A stretch of 64,000 bases of DNA from an uncultured Porphyromonadaceae bacterium (GCA_900542765.1 UQOX01000009.1:16784-80783), one strand, 5' to 3'. Shown: positions 1 through 9,162, numbered from the stretch's first letter. Program-made: numbers and translations. The notes: a model not told the origin generated them from the sequence alone.

Positions 1-105
1 GAAGGCGGCGGGCCTCAGGGACCCGGCGGCCGGGGTCCCCGCGGGTATAGGCACTTTTAACAAGCAAGATGATTTTTCGAGAGAGAAAGAAGGCTGTGAA
101 ACATT
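1..105. other. Window edge, GC-rich hairpin, no gene seen
   Basis: The first 50 bases are very GC-rich and contain an imperfect inverted repeat at 18-39 (arms GGGACC and GGTCCC). It may be the tail of a gene or operon lying before the window. There is no T-run directly after it, so I do not call it a terminator. The rest up to the apbE promoter is AT-rich and holds nothing I recognise. Confidence 0.3.
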
Positions 106-135
106 TTTGAAATCACGGCCTTCTTTGTATCTTTG
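106..135 (+). promoter_or_regulatory. Bacteroidetes-type promoter before apbE
   Basis: The -7 box TATCTTTG is at 128-135 and a -33 TTTG is at 106-109, giving a spacer of 18 rather than the usual 19-21. Transcription would start near 142, about 90 bases before the chosen ATG. Confidence 0.5.
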
Positions 136-233
136 CTCGTGTATCTTCGTCTCCCGGGTGACGGAGGCTTTTCTCCTTCGATGCAGAGAGGGAAGCGACG
201 TGCTTGCACCGGGATCGGAAAAAACAGAAGCGT

Positions 234-1259
234 ATGAGAAACAAGAGAGGCTGGTTGGCCTGTGTTGCGTGTCTGCTGGTTTTTGCCGGCATTGCCCTTT
301 GGCGGCAATGCGATGCCCCGGCGGCTTCGTCCTATCGGCACAACGAAGGACTGGTGTTCAATACCATTTACCACTTTACCTATCAATCCGATGAGGATTA
401 TCAGTCGCAAATCGAGGAAGAGTTGAGCCGTTTCGATGCTTCACTCTCGCCGTTCAATCCCACTTCGATTATCTCCCGCTTCAACCGCAACGATACGGCG
501 GTGGTTGCCGACGCCTGGTTTGAGCAGGTCTTCGACCGCTCCAAGGAGATATGGCGCGATACCGAAGGCGCGTTCGACCCTACCGTTTCGCCTCTCATCA
601 ACGCATGGGGCTTCGGCTTCAAGAGCGGTGTCGCCGTGACACCCGAGGTCGTTGACAGCTTGTGGCACTTGGTGGGTATGGAGCGTATGGAACTCGTCGA
701 CGGGCGCCTTTACAAGGACGACCCCCGCATGACGCTCAATTTCTCGGCCATAGCCAAAGGCTATGCTGTCGATGTGGTCGCTTCGTTCCTGCGCGGGAAA
801 GGGGTCGAGAATTACCTGGTCGAGATAGGCGGAGAAATTGCCGCCCGAGGGCGCAACAGCCGTGGAGAAGCCTGGCGGGTGGGGATTGACACCCCCGACG
901 AGTCGAATGTTGCCGGCGGGCAAATCGAGGCGGTCGTGCTGCTCGATGATGCCGCCCTGGCCACCTCGGGCAATTATCGCAACTTCCGCATCGTCGACGG
1001 CCATCGGGTCGCCCACACCATCAATCCGGCCACGGGTTACCCCGTGCAACATAGCCTGTTGAGTGCCACCGTGCTGGCCTCGGATTGCATGACGGCCGAT
1101 GCCTATGCCACGGCGTTTATGGTGCTGGGGGTCGAGAAGAGTCTCGAAATTGCCGCCCGTCACCCCGGAATGGAAGCCTACCTGATATATGCCGTCGATA
1201 CGGCGACGACAGCGGTGGCCATGACGCCCGGCATGAAGACATTTCTTTTCGGTGAGTGA
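234..1259 (+). CDS. apbE: FAD:protein FMN transferase (ApbE family)
   Basis: This enzyme attaches FMN from FAD to a Thr in target flavoproteins such as RnfG/NqrC, outside the cytoplasmic membrane. Visible family signatures are the AIAKGYAVD block near residue 170, TSGNYRNF near residue 245, and the metal/FAD block HTINPATGYP near residue 260. Residues 5-22 form a hydrophobic N-terminal export or anchor segment ending near a Cys, so it could be a lipoprotein, although the lipobox is poor. An in-frame TTG at 204 would add ten residues; I chose ATG 234 because it gives a normal basic n-region. The length (341 aa) suits the family. The gene stands alone with its own promoter and no Rnf/Nqr genes nearby. 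Confidence 0.93.
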   Translation: MRNKRGWLACVACLLVFAGIALWRQCDAPAASSYRHNEGLVFNTIYHFTYQSDEDYQSQIEEELSRFDASLSPFNPTSIISRFNRNDTAVVADAWFEQVFDRSKEIWRDTEGAFDPTVSPLINAWGFGFKSGVAVTPEVVDSLWHLVGMERMELVDGRLYKDDPRMTLNFSAIAKGYAVDVVASFLRGKGVENYLVEIGGEIAARGRNSRGEAWRVGIDTPDESNVAGGQIEAVVLLDDAALATSGNYRNFRIVDGHRVAHTINPATGYPVQHSLLSATVLASDCMTADAYATAFMVLGVEKSLEIAARHPGMEAYLIYAVDTATTAVAMTPGMKTFLFGE

Positions 1260-1351
1260 CAAATTGTTGTCAAATGGTCTTGGCGGGCTCTCTTTTTGTC
1301 GCGAGCGATACGAAACGGGAATAAAATTCTTTATATAACGAATAATCTTTG

Positions 1352-1359
1352 TATATTTG
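1352..1359 (+). promoter_or_regulatory. -7 box before the aminotransferase
   Basis: TATATTTG matches TAnnTTTG and lies about 30 bases before the ATG at 1390. No good -33 TTTG is visible at the right distance, so the promoter is only half supported. Confidence 0.45.
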
Positions 1360-1389
1360 CAATCTCGAACAATACAAAAACTTAGAAAG

Positions 1390-2583
1390 ATGAATCCAGT
1401 ATCAGATCGTTTGGCAAGCCTTTCTCCGTCGGAGACTTTGGCTATGTCGCAAAAGAGCAACGAACTAAAAGCGCAAGGCATCGATATTATCAACCTGAGC
1501 GTGGGTGAGCCCGATTTCTTTACCCCCGACCACATCAAAGCCGCAGCCAAAAAGGCCATCGACGACAATTTCTCGTTCTATTCGCCGGTGCCCGGTTACA
1601 TGGATTTGCGCAAAGCCATCTGTTCGAAGCTCAAAAATGAAAATCACCTCGATTTCACTCCCGAGCAGATTGTCGTTTCCAACGGAGCCAAACAGTCGAT
1701 ATGCAACGCCATACTCTGTGTCGTCAACCCCGGCGATGAGGTCATCATTCCGGCTCCCTGCTGGGTGAGCTATGTCGAGATGGTGAAACTGGCCGAGGGC
1801 AAGGGCATCGTGGTGCCTTCGAGCATCGACACCGATTTCAAGATAACACCGGCTCAACTCGAAGCCGCCATTACACCCAAAACCAAGGCCATTATTCTCT
1901 GTTCGCCGTCGAATCCTACCGGTAGCGTATATTCGCGCGAGGAATTGAAGGCATTGGCCGACGTTTTGGCCAAATATCCCCAAATCATCATTTTGGCCGA
2001 TGAAATCTATGAGCATATCAATTACATCGGCGGTCATCAAAGTATTGCCCAGTTCGAGAATGTGCGTGATCGGGTAGCCATTATCAACGGTGTGTCCAAG
2101 GCTTATGCCATGACCGGTTGGCGTATCGGTTTCATCGCCGCCCCCCTGTGGCTGGCCAAGGCATGCAACAAATTGCAGAGCCAGTACACGTCGGGCCCCA
2201 GCTCCATAGCCCAAAAGGCTTCGGTGGCAGCGTTTACGGGCGACCAAAGTTGTGTAGAAGAGATGCGCCAGGCATTTGAGCGCCGTCGCGACCTGGTGGT
2301 CGAGCTGGCCCGTCAGATACCCGGTTTCAAGGTCAATGTACCCCATGGTGCCTTCTATCTCTTCCCCGACGTATCGTATTATTACGGAAAGAAGTTCGGT
2401 GACAAGGTCATTGCCAATTCGGCCGACTTGGCCATGTACCTCCTCGAAGAAGGCCATGTGGCCACTGTGGGTGGTGCTGCCTTCTGTGCCCCCGAGTGCC
2501 TGCGTTTCTCGTATGCCACTTCCGATGAGAACCTCAAAGAGGCTTTGCGTCGCATCAAAGAGGCTTTGGCCAAACTGAAATAG
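1390..2583 (+). CDS. aspC: Pyridoxal-phosphate class I aminotransferase (aspartate aminotransferase type)
   Basis: A fold-type I PLP enzyme that moves an amino group between an amino acid and a 2-oxo acid, most likely aspartate and 2-oxoglutarate. The PLP lysine is K237 in SKAYAMTGWRIGF. Other family marks are SVGEPDF near residue 35, the SNPTG loop near 175, and an aspartate near 200 (LADEIYEH) that would bind the pyridine nitrogen. At 397 aa it has the usual length of the Iγ aspartate aminotransferases. A TTG at 1357 could extend it, but that overlaps the -7 box, so ATG 1390 is preferred. It is monocistronic and ends in a strong shared terminator. Substrate choice (Asp versus aromatic or prephenate) cannot be settled from sequence reading. 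Confidence 0.9.
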   Translation: MNPVSDRLASLSPSETLAMSQKSNELKAQGIDIINLSVGEPDFFTPDHIKAAAKKAIDDNFSFYSPVPGYMDLRKAICSKLKNENHLDFTPEQIVVSNGAKQSICNAILCVVNPGDEVIIPAPCWVSYVEMVKLAEGKGIVVPSSIDTDFKITPAQLEAAITPKTKAIILCSPSNPTGSVYSREELKALADVLAKYPQIIILADEIYEHINYIGGHQSIAQFENVRDRVAIINGVSKAYAMTGWRIGFIAAPLWLAKACNKLQSQYTSGPSSIAQKASVAAFTGDQSCVEEMRQAFERRRDLVVELARQIPGFKVNVPHGAFYLFPDVSYYYGKKFGDKVIANSADLAMYLLEEGHVATVGGAAFCAPECLRFSYATSDENLKEALRRIKEALAKLK

Positions 2584-2610
2584 GAACAACGCGCGATTGT
2601 CAATCGTTGA

Positions 2611-2656
2611 AAACAAAAGGAAGGGGGCTCCCGAGGAGCCCCCTTCCTTTTGTTTT
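2611..2656. terminator. Bidirectional terminator between aminotransferase and Crp-type regulator
   Basis: A near-perfect inverted repeat with arms of about 20 bases around a CGAG loop. The outer ends are A-rich on the left and T-rich on the right, so it can stop both convergent genes. Confidence 0.9.
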
Positions 2657-2699
2657 ATTGTGCTTGTGGCATGGCCGCAGGTGCCGGGTGGGCGAGGGG

Positions 2700-3389
2700 T
2701 TAATCGTCTGTGTCGGTCGAGAGGATTTCGTTCAGTTTGTGGCGGTTGAGCAACTCGATGCCCTGCGAAGAGTAGGTTATGATGCCTTCGTCGCATAATT
2801 CGTTGAGGGCCGTCATGAAGACCGAACGCTGTACGCCGAAGAAGGTGTACAGGTCTTTGAGTTTGCAGATAATCTGCACGTCGGTGGCGCTGCGCTGGGT
2901 GAAACTCAGAATCCAGAACGCCAGGCGCTCTTTTACGCTGCCCGACGACAGGGCCAGGAATGTTTCGAGGCTCTTTTGCGAGTGGCGTGAGAGAATGTTC
3001 AGCAGGTTGATGATGAAGATGGGACTTTGCTGTATGAGCGTGACGAAAGCCTGTTTGTCGATTTGCATGATGCCGCAGTTTTCTTTGGCGGTCACTTCGC
3101 TGGGATAGGTGGTGTTGCGGCCGAAGAGATGGTTGGGATAGAGAATGTTGGGGGCATGCAGGGTTTCGGTGACGCGTATTTTTCCATTGATGTTTTTTAA
3201 CTCCGCCCGGGCGCTGCCCGATACGATAAATTTCATGTGCGTGCACTCCTCGCCTCGGCGGGCAATGATTTCATTGTCCTGGTATTTTAAGAAATGGAAG
3301 CGGGTCTTTTCTATGATTTCCGACATTTTTACGCGGCTTACTCCCTGAAAGAGCGGGAGTTGCAGTAATACGTCATACATGCTGTCCAT
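2700..3389 (-). CDS. Crp/Fnr-family transcriptional regulator
   Basis: The protein has an N-terminal cyclic-nucleotide-binding fold (about residues 10-125) and a C-terminal winged helix (about 150-220) that ends in a segment on a second-half turn YTFFGVQRSVFMTALNELC, the likely recognition helix. I see no cluster of N-terminal cysteines, so an Fnr-like iron-sulfur sensor is unlikely. The cNMP phosphate-binding signature is also not canonical, as is common in Bacteroidetes members whose ligands are unknown. It is divergent from marC with about 150 bases between them and a -7-like box 21 bases before its start. Its target genes are unknown; marC or itself are the simplest candidates. Confidence 0.82.
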   Translation of the reverse strand: MDSMYDVLLQLPLFQGVSRVKMSEIIEKTRFHFLKYQDNEIIARRGEECTHMKFIVSGSARAELKNINGKIRVTETLHAPNILYPNHLFGRNTTYPSEVTAKENCGIMQIDKQAFVTLIQQSPIFIINLLNILSRHSQKSLETFLALSSGSVKERLAFWILSFTQRSATDVQIICKLKDLYTFFGVQRSVFMTALNELCDEGIITYSSQGIELLNRHKLNEILSTDTDD

Positions 3390-3410
3390 GAGTTTCTTCG
3401 TTTAGTCATT

Positions 3411-3418
3411 CAAAAATA
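3411..3418 (-). promoter_or_regulatory. -7 box for the Crp/Fnr gene
   Basis: On the minus strand this reads TATTTTTG, 21 bases before the start codon. I see no -33 box at the usual spacing. Confidence 0.4.
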
Positions 3419-3499
3419 ACAAGAATTATCCAAATCTCTAACGAATAAACATAAAATCAAATTCTTTGTTTAGAAAGAATTGTGTTCTTTCTTTTTTCT

Positions 3500-3507
3500 T
3501 AACTTTG
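3500..3507 (+). promoter_or_regulatory. -7 box before marC
   Basis: TAACTTTG matches TAnnTTTG, 36 bases before the ATG at 3544. The -33 region has only a weak TTG. Confidence 0.5.
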
Positions 3508-3543
3508 TAGTCGATACGGATTATAACCGCTTTAACCTTAACC

Positions 3544-4170
3544 ATGATTCTTTCTGTTATGGAAAACACGTCATTCTATTTCGATTTGCAGGAGATTGTC
3601 AGTGCCTTTGTCGTACTCTTCGCCGTCATCGATGTGACCGGCCTGCTGCCTGTCTTTATCGATTACCAAAACAAGGGCTTGAAAATCTCCCCCGCCAAGG
3701 CCGCCATTTATTCCCTGATCACCTTCGTGGCCTTCCTTTTTGCGGGAAATGCGATTCTGCAACTTTTCCAGGTCGACATCTCTTCCTTTGCCGTTGCCGG
3801 TTCGCTGGTGATATTTGTGATGGCCATCGAGATGATATTCGGGGTCGAGATTTTTCATAACGACGGCCCCGGCGGGTCGGCTACGCTGGTTCCCATCGTT
3901 TTCCCGCTCATTGCCGGAGCCGGCTCTTTCACGGCCTTGCTGTCGTTGCGCGCCCTGTATAGCTTGCCCGATATTCTCATCGCGTTGGTGCTGAACATCA
4001 TCATCGTCTACCTCGTGTTGCGCTATGCCTTCCTGGTCGAGAAAATCTTCGGCAAGGCGTTTGTCTATGTGCTGCGTAAATTGTTCGGCATCATTCTGCT
4101 GGCCATTTCGGTGCGCATGTTTGTCAGCAACCTCACCAAGCTGCTCGAATCTTTTGCTACCCAGCAATAA
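3544..4170 (+). CDS. marC: MarC-family integral membrane protein
   Basis: A 208-residue protein with six hydrophobic segments (roughly residues 15-37, 46-70, 75-100, 112-135, 140-165 and 178-200), the layout of the MarC/YchE/YhgN family. The VLFAVIDVTGLLPVF start and the GGSATLVPIVFPLIAGAGS loop in the middle are family-like; the latter is the polar re-entrant stretch. MarC proteins were first linked to multiple antibiotic resistance in E. coli, but that role was later doubted, and some members are treated as amino-acid exporters. The transported substrate here is unknown. A second ATG at 3559 is an equally possible start. It is monocistronic and ends at a hairpin terminator. Confidence 0.88.
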   Translation: MILSVMENTSFYFDLQEIVSAFVVLFAVIDVTGLLPVFIDYQNKGLKISPAKAAIYSLITFVAFLFAGNAILQLFQVDISSFAVAGSLVIFVMAIEMIFGVEIFHNDGPGGSATLVPIVFPLIAGAGSFTALLSLRALYSLPDILIALVLNIIIVYLVLRYAFLVEKIFGKAFVYVLRKLFGIILLAISVRMFVSNLTKLLESFATQQ

Positions 4171-4196
4171 CACTCCGGGCCCCGTTTGAAAAAACA

Positions 4197-4229
4197 AAAA
4201 CAGGCCGGAAAATGTCTCCGGCCTGTTTT
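4197..4229 (+). terminator. Terminator after marC
   Basis: A 12-base perfect stem (left arm ending CAGGCCGG, right arm CCGGCCTG) followed by TTTT. The left side is A-rich. Confidence 0.85.
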
Positions 4230-4393
4230 CGGACGTTGTCAATATGATGATGAAATGGGGTTTTCTTGAATACCAAATTTCGCTCAAAAATAACAAGAAA
4301 AAAGTAAAATTCCAATCAAAAGCCATTTTTTTTGAAAGATGAGATGGAAATATTGAAAATTGTTATTTTTCAGACAAATATCTCTTGTAAAAA

Positions 4394-4425
4394 TTTGGAA
4401 TATTGAAAATCATTTTATATATTCG
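4394..4425 (+). promoter_or_regulatory. Promoter of the glycogen operon
   Basis: A -33 TTTG (4394-4397) is followed after exactly 20 bases by TATATTCG (4418-4425), one base off TAnnTTTG. Transcription would begin near 4432, leaving a leader of about 50 bases before the ATG at 4481. The remaining 4230-4393 is AT-rich and holds no gene I can see. Confidence 0.65.
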
Positions 4426-4480
4426 GAAGTCAATTTCTACCTGTTTCGGTCAGGAAGTTAATAATATTTTGAGATAAGAT

Positions 4481-6430
4481 ATGAGTTATTTAAAGTTTGA
4501 TAAGAACGCGATGACCAATCTGGTGCAGTCTCTGCCCAAAGAGATGCTGCGCACCAATCGGTCGGGGGCATACCATTGTACGACGATAGTCGACTGCAAT
4601 ACCCGCAAGCAACACGGTTTGCTGGTGATACCCATTCCCGAGATGGACGATGATAACCATGTGCTTCTTTCGTCGTTCGATGAGACCGTTATCCAGCATG
4701 GCGCCCCCTTCAATCTGGGATTGCACAAGTATCAAGGCGATTGTTTCAGTCCCAACGGTCACAAGTATATCCGCGAGTTTACTTGCGAGACCGTGCCGCA
4801 GACGACCTACCGCGTGGGCGGTGTCGTCTTCTCCAAGGAGAAGGTTTTCATTTCGCACGAGAACCGTATCCTTATTCGTTATACCCTTCTCGATGCCCAT
4901 TCCGACACGACGTTGCAGTTCCGCCCGTTCCTGGCATTCCGCAATGCCAACGCCCTCTGTATGGCCAACGACAAGCTCAATGGCCATTTCGATGTCGTGG
5001 AAAACGGCATCAGCTGCTGTCTCTATCCCGGCTACCCGACTCTCTATATGCAGTTCAACAAGCCGGTGCAATTTGTCTCGCAGCCCAACTGGTACAAAGG
5101 CATCGAGTATATCAAGGACCAGGAGCGCGGGTATGATTACAAAGAAGACCTGTATGTTCCCGGCTATTTTGAGCTCCCGATAAAGAAAGGTGAAAAAATC
5201 ATTTTCTCGGCCGGAACGAGCGAGATAAAGACCCGTTCGCTCACTTCGCTCTACACAAAGGAAATGGGCGTACGCACGAGTCGGACCAGTTTCTATAACT
5301 GCCTCAAAAATTCAGCACAGCAATTCTATTACAAGCGGGGCAAGGAAAATTACCTCCTGGCCGGTTATCCTTGGTTCAAGGTCTCGGCGCGCGACATGTT
5401 TGTGGCTTTGCCCGGTTGTACCTTGGCCGTCGACGATGTCGAGATGTTCCATTCCATCATGGCCACGGCACAGAAAGCCCTGCGTTGCTGGATAGAGAAA
5501 GGCGAACGCGATGCGGTCATTAAAGACATCGATAAGCCCGATGTCCTCTTGTGGACCATTTGGGCCTTGCAACAATATGCCAAGATGGTTTCGATAGAGG
5601 AGTGCCGGGCCCGTTATGGCGAGTTCATCGTCGACATGGTGCAGGCCATCGAGCGCGGCAAAATCGCCAACCTCTTCCTCCAAGACAACGGCCTGTTGTA
5701 TGCCAACGGGCGTGATACCGCGATTTCCTGGATCGACGCTGTCGATGCATCGGGTCGCCCCATCACCCCGCGCACCGGCTACCTGTCGGAGTATAACGCC
5801 TTGTGGTATAATGCCCTGCTCTTCACGGCCGACCAGATACTCGTCGACCCCGAGAAAGCCGCCGAGGCCGACCGCTTGAAGAACCTGGCCGCCAAGACGG
5901 CTGTGGCTTTCAAGGAGATGTTCCTCAACGACTACGGCTATCTGTTCGATTATGTCGATGCCAACTTCGCCGATTGGAGCGTGCGGCCCAACATGCTCTT
6001 CGCCCTCTCGCTCGACTATTCTCCTCTTGACAAGAGCGAGCGCAAGAAAGCCCTCGATGTCGTTACGCGGGAGTTGCTTACCCCCAAGGGCATACGCACC
6101 CTCAGCCCGAAGAGCCACGGCTATTCGCCCATCTATGTCGGCAATGAGGAGCAGCGGGCTCATGCCTATTTCCAAGGACCGTCGCGTCCGTGGCTCATGG
6201 GCGCTTATGCCGACGCCTATCTCAAACTCTTTGGCATCAGCGGCGTTTCGTTCCTGGAACGTATGCTTATCGGGTATGAAGAGGAGATGTCGAATACCTG
6301 CATCGGTACGATTTCGGAACTTTTCGACGGCAATCCCCCCTATGCGGGACGAGGAGGCATCAGCCTGGCCGCCAATGTGGGCGAAATCCTGCGGGTATTG
6401 CGAATGCTGAAAAAATACAACCATATATAA
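4481..6430 (+). CDS. Glycogen debranching enzyme (amylo-alpha-1,6-glucosidase, GH133)
   Basis: It removes α-1,6-linked glucose stubs from glycogen. The N-terminal β-rich debranching domain spans about residues 20-230. The C-terminal (α/α)6 catalytic domain spans about 270-645 and begins with the family block AGYPWFK followed by ARDMFVALPG, whose Asp aligns with the conserved catalytic-site Asp. The 649-aa length is typical of the bacterial single-function enzyme, which lacks the transferase half seen in eukaryotes. It has no signal peptide, so it acts in the cytoplasm on stored glycogen. It is the first gene of a three-gene operon; the synthase begins 28 bases after its stop codon. Confidence 0.92.
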   Translation: MSYLKFDKNAMTNLVQSLPKEMLRTNRSGAYHCTTIVDCNTRKQHGLLVIPIPEMDDDNHVLLSSFDETVIQHGAPFNLGLHKYQGDCFSPNGHKYIREFTCETVPQTTYRVGGVVFSKEKVFISHENRILIRYTLLDAHSDTTLQFRPFLAFRNANALCMANDKLNGHFDVVENGISCCLYPGYPTLYMQFNKPVQFVSQPNWYKGIEYIKDQERGYDYKEDLYVPGYFELPIKKGEKIIFSAGTSEIKTRSLTSLYTKEMGVRTSRTSFYNCLKNSAQQFYYKRGKENYLLAGYPWFKVSARDMFVALPGCTLAVDDVEMFHSIMATAQKALRCWIEKGERDAVIKDIDKPDVLLWTIWALQQYAKMVSIEECRARYGEFIVDMVQAIERGKIANLFLQDNGLLYANGRDTAISWIDAVDASGRPITPRTGYLSEYNALWYNALLFTADQILVDPEKAAEADRLKNLAAKTAVAFKEMFLNDYGYLFDYVDANFADWSVRPNMLFALSLDYSPLDKSERKKALDVVTRELLTPKGIRTLSPKSHGYSPIYVGNEEQRAHAYFQGPSRPWLMGAYADAYLKLFGISGVSFLERMLIGYEEEMSNTCIGTISELFDGNPPYAGRGGISLAANVGEILRVLRMLKKYNHI

Positions 6431-6458
6431 TTAGGTAATATTAAATCTTGAAATACAC

Positions 6459-7721
6459 ATGAAAGCACTCATGTTCGGTTGGGAATTCCCTCCGCATATT
6501 CTGGGAGGTTTAGGCACGGCGAGCTATGGCCTTACAAAAGGTATGGCCGAGTGCGGCGATATGGATATCACTTTTGTCATACCCAAACCACACGGTGATG
6601 AAGACAAAAGTTTTGCCCACATCGTCGGTGCCGGAAACACACCCGTCGCATGGCGCGATGTCTCGTGGGACTATGTCGCCGGGCGGCTTGGCTACTGCAT
6701 GAACCCGCAAGAATATTTCGATTTGAGAGACCATATTTATGCCGACTTCAATTACTTGCACACCAATGATTTGGGTTGCATCGAGTTCTCGGGTCGTTAT
6801 CCCGACAACCTGCTCGAAGAAATCAACAACTATTCGATTGTGGCCGGTGTGATTGCTCGCACCTATCCTTGCGATGTCATTCACTCGCACGACTGGCTGA
6901 CCTATCCGGCCGGCATACATGCCAAGCAGATTACCGGTAAACCGCTGGTCATTCATGTGCATGCCACCGATTTCGACCGTAGCCGCGGCAATGTCAATCC
7001 CACGGTTTTCGCCATCGAGAAAGACGGCATGAACTGGGCCGACCACATCATTACCGTTAGTAACCTGACGCGGCGCACCGTCATCGAGAAATACGGCATC
7101 GACCCCTCCAAAGTGACGACCGTGCACAACGCCGTGGAGCCCCTCAGCCCCGAAATCATGGCCATACAGATGCCGCACAACCCCAAAGAGAAGGTGGTAA
7201 CCTTCCTGGGCCGCATCACCATGCAGAAAGGCCCCGAGTATTTCGTCGAAGCCGCCGCGCAAGTCTTGCGCAAGACCAATCGGGTGCGCTTCGTCATGGC
7301 CGGTAGCGGTGACATGATGAATAAGATGATACGCCTGGCCGCCCAGCGCAACATCTCCGACCACTTCCATTTCACGGGCTTCCTGCGCGGGAAACAGGTC
7401 TATGAGATGCTCAAAGCCAGCGACGTGTATGTCATGCCGTCGGTATCGGAGCCATTCGGTATCTCCCCGCTCGAAGCCATGCAGGTAGGTGTGCCCTCGA
7501 TTATTTCCAAGCAATCGGGTTGTGCCGAGATTCTCAATCACGTCATCAAAATCGACTATTGGGACGTCTATGCGATGGCCGATGCCATATATTCCATCAT
7601 CACCTATCCCGCCATGTACCAGCAACTCAAAGAAGAGGGCAAGCGCGAGGTCGATGAAATCAAGTGGGTCTATGCCGGTAAGAAAGTCATCGACATCTAT
7701 CACAAAGTCATGCAGCGATAA
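6459..7721 (+). CDS. Glycogen synthase-type glycosyltransferase (GT4, starch-synthase-like N-domain)
   Basis: A GT-B glycosyltransferase of 420 aa. The N-terminal half carries the starch-synthase-like start FGWEFPPHILGGLGTASYG with the glycine loop (KTGGL equivalent is GGLG) and HSHDWLTYPAG. The C-terminal half has the nucleotide-sugar site with PSVSEPFGISPLEAMQ, where the two glutamates form the E-x7-E motif. Its place between a debranching enzyme and a GH57 amylase supports a role in making or remodelling α-1,4-glucan. The donor (UDP- or ADP-glucose) cannot be read from the sequence, and no glgC or glgB lies in the window. It is soluble and cytoplasmic, 36 bases before the next gene. Confidence 0.88.
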   Translation: MKALMFGWEFPPHILGGLGTASYGLTKGMAECGDMDITFVIPKPHGDEDKSFAHIVGAGNTPVAWRDVSWDYVAGRLGYCMNPQEYFDLRDHIYADFNYLHTNDLGCIEFSGRYPDNLLEEINNYSIVAGVIARTYPCDVIHSHDWLTYPAGIHAKQITGKPLVIHVHATDFDRSRGNVNPTVFAIEKDGMNWADHIITVSNLTRRTVIEKYGIDPSKVTTVHNAVEPLSPEIMAIQMPHNPKEKVVTFLGRITMQKGPEYFVEAAAQVLRKTNRVRFVMAGSGDMMNKMIRLAAQRNISDHFHFTGFLRGKQVYEMLKASDVYVMPSVSEPFGISPLEAMQVGVPSIISKQSGCAEILNHVIKIDYWDVYAMADAIYSIITYPAMYQQLKEEGKREVDEIKWVYAGKKVIDIYHKVMQR

Positions 7722-7757
7722 GAAATGTTTTATTCGAGAAAATAAAGATTACTACAT

Positions 7758-9122
7758 ATGAAAACCATCTGTTTCTACTTTCAGATTCACCAGCCGTTCA
7801 GACTGAAACGTTACCGTTTCTTCGACATCGGTAACGACCACTATTACTACGACGATTACAACAACGACGAGATTATCACCCGCATTGCCCATCGTTCTTA
7901 CCTGCCGGCCAATCAGACCTTGCTCGAAATGATAAAGAGCTCCAACGGCAAGTTCAAGGTGGCATTTTCCATTTCGGGTGTCGCTCTCGAACAACTCGAA
8001 ATCTATGTCCCCGAATTTATCGACTCGATGAAGGAGTTGGCGCGTACCGGTTGTGTGGAGTTCCTCTCGGAGACCTATGCCCACTCGCTGGCTTCACTGC
8101 GTGATCCCGAGGAATTTGCCTTGCAGGTGAAGGAGCACGACGACAAAATCGAGGAACTCTTCGGGCAACGTCCCAAGGTATTCCGCAATACCGAGTTGAT
8201 TTACTCCGACGAGATTGCCTGCATGGTGGCCGACATGGGTTTCAAAGGCTGCATCACCGAAGGTGCCAAGCACATTCTCGGCTGGAAGAGCCCCAACTAC
8301 CTCTACTGCTCGACCGCCGTTCCCAAGCTGAAACTTTTGCTCAAAAACTACAAGTTGAGCGATGATATTACTTTCCGCTTCTCCAACTACGAGTGGAACG
8401 AATATCCTCTCACGGCCGACAAATACATGGGTTGGATCAACTCCCTGCCCGAGACCGAGCAAGTGGTGAACCTCTTCATGAACTATGAGACGCTGGGTGA
8501 GTTGCAGCCCCGTGAAAGCGGCATCTTCGAGTTTATGAAAGCACTGCCCTACTTCGCCGAGCAGATGGGGATTACCTTCTCGACCCCGACCGAAGTCATT
8601 TCCAAGCTCAAACCCGTCGATTCCCTCTCGGTGAGCTATCCCATCTCGTGGGCCGATGAAGAGCGCGATACCAGTGCCTGGTTGGGTAACTTGTTGCAAA
8701 ACGAGGCGTTCGACAAGCTCTACTCCGTGGCCGAACGCGTGCGCCTCTGCGATGACCGTCGCCTCAAACAGGACTGGCATTACTTGCAGACCAGCGACCA
8801 CTTCTATTACATGTGTACCAAATTCCTCTCCGATGGTGCCATACACAGCCATTACAGCCCCTATGACTCGGCTTACGAGGCATTTACCAATTACATGAAT
8901 GTATTGAGCGACTTCATCGTGCGGGTACAGGAGCAATATCCCGATACCATTGAGAACGAAGAGCTCAACTCGCTGATTACGACCATTCGTAACCAGGCTG
9001 CCGAGATAGAGGTTTTGCAGAAGGAGTTGAAAATAGCCAAAGAGGAACGCGCTGCCAAGAAGGCAGCTGCCAAGCAACCGGCCAAACCCGCTGCCCGCAA
9101 GACGACAGCCAAGAAGGCATAA
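7758..9122 (+). CDS. GH57-family alpha-amylase/4-alpha-glucanotransferase
   Basis: The family start FYFQIHQPFRLKRY carries the first conserved GH57 motif (HQP). The block FRNTELIYSDEIA near residue 140 fits the segment carrying the nucleophile glutamate, and FMNYETLGE near residue 238 fits the later conserved region. The catalytic body covers about residues 1-400, followed by a coiled coil (about 398-430) and then a striking Lys/Ala-rich tail with repeated AAK, KPA and TAKK units, about 25 residues long. There is no signal peptide, so it should work on cytoplasmic glycogen or maltodextrin with its two operon partners. The exact reaction, amylase or glucanotransferase, is not fixed by the sequence. 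The operon ends 40 bases later at a strong hairpin. Confidence 0.9.
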   Translation: MKTICFYFQIHQPFRLKRYRFFDIGNDHYYYDDYNNDEIITRIAHRSYLPANQTLLEMIKSSNGKFKVAFSISGVALEQLEIYVPEFIDSMKELARTGCVEFLSETYAHSLASLRDPEEFALQVKEHDDKIEELFGQRPKVFRNTELIYSDEIACMVADMGFKGCITEGAKHILGWKSPNYLYCSTAVPKLKLLLKNYKLSDDITFRFSNYEWNEYPLTADKYMGWINSLPETEQVVNLFMNYETLGELQPRESGIFEFMKALPYFAEQMGITFSTPTEVISKLKPVDSLSVSYPISWADEERDTSAWLGNLLQNEAFDKLYSVAERVRLCDDRRLKQDWHYLQTSDHFYYMCTKFLSDGAIHSHYSPYDSAYEAFTNYMNVLSDFIVRVQEQYPDTIENEELNSLITTIRNQAAEIEVLQKELKIAKEERAAKKAAAKQPAKPAARKTTAKKA

Positions 9123-9162
9123 TGATTGCTCAATCTAATCCTCCAATTTAAGTTTATTGCAG

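Noticed and set aside
1465..3246. 593-codon minus-strand frame
   Set aside because: It crosses the aminotransferase and the terminator and overlaps the Crp gene; no family features.
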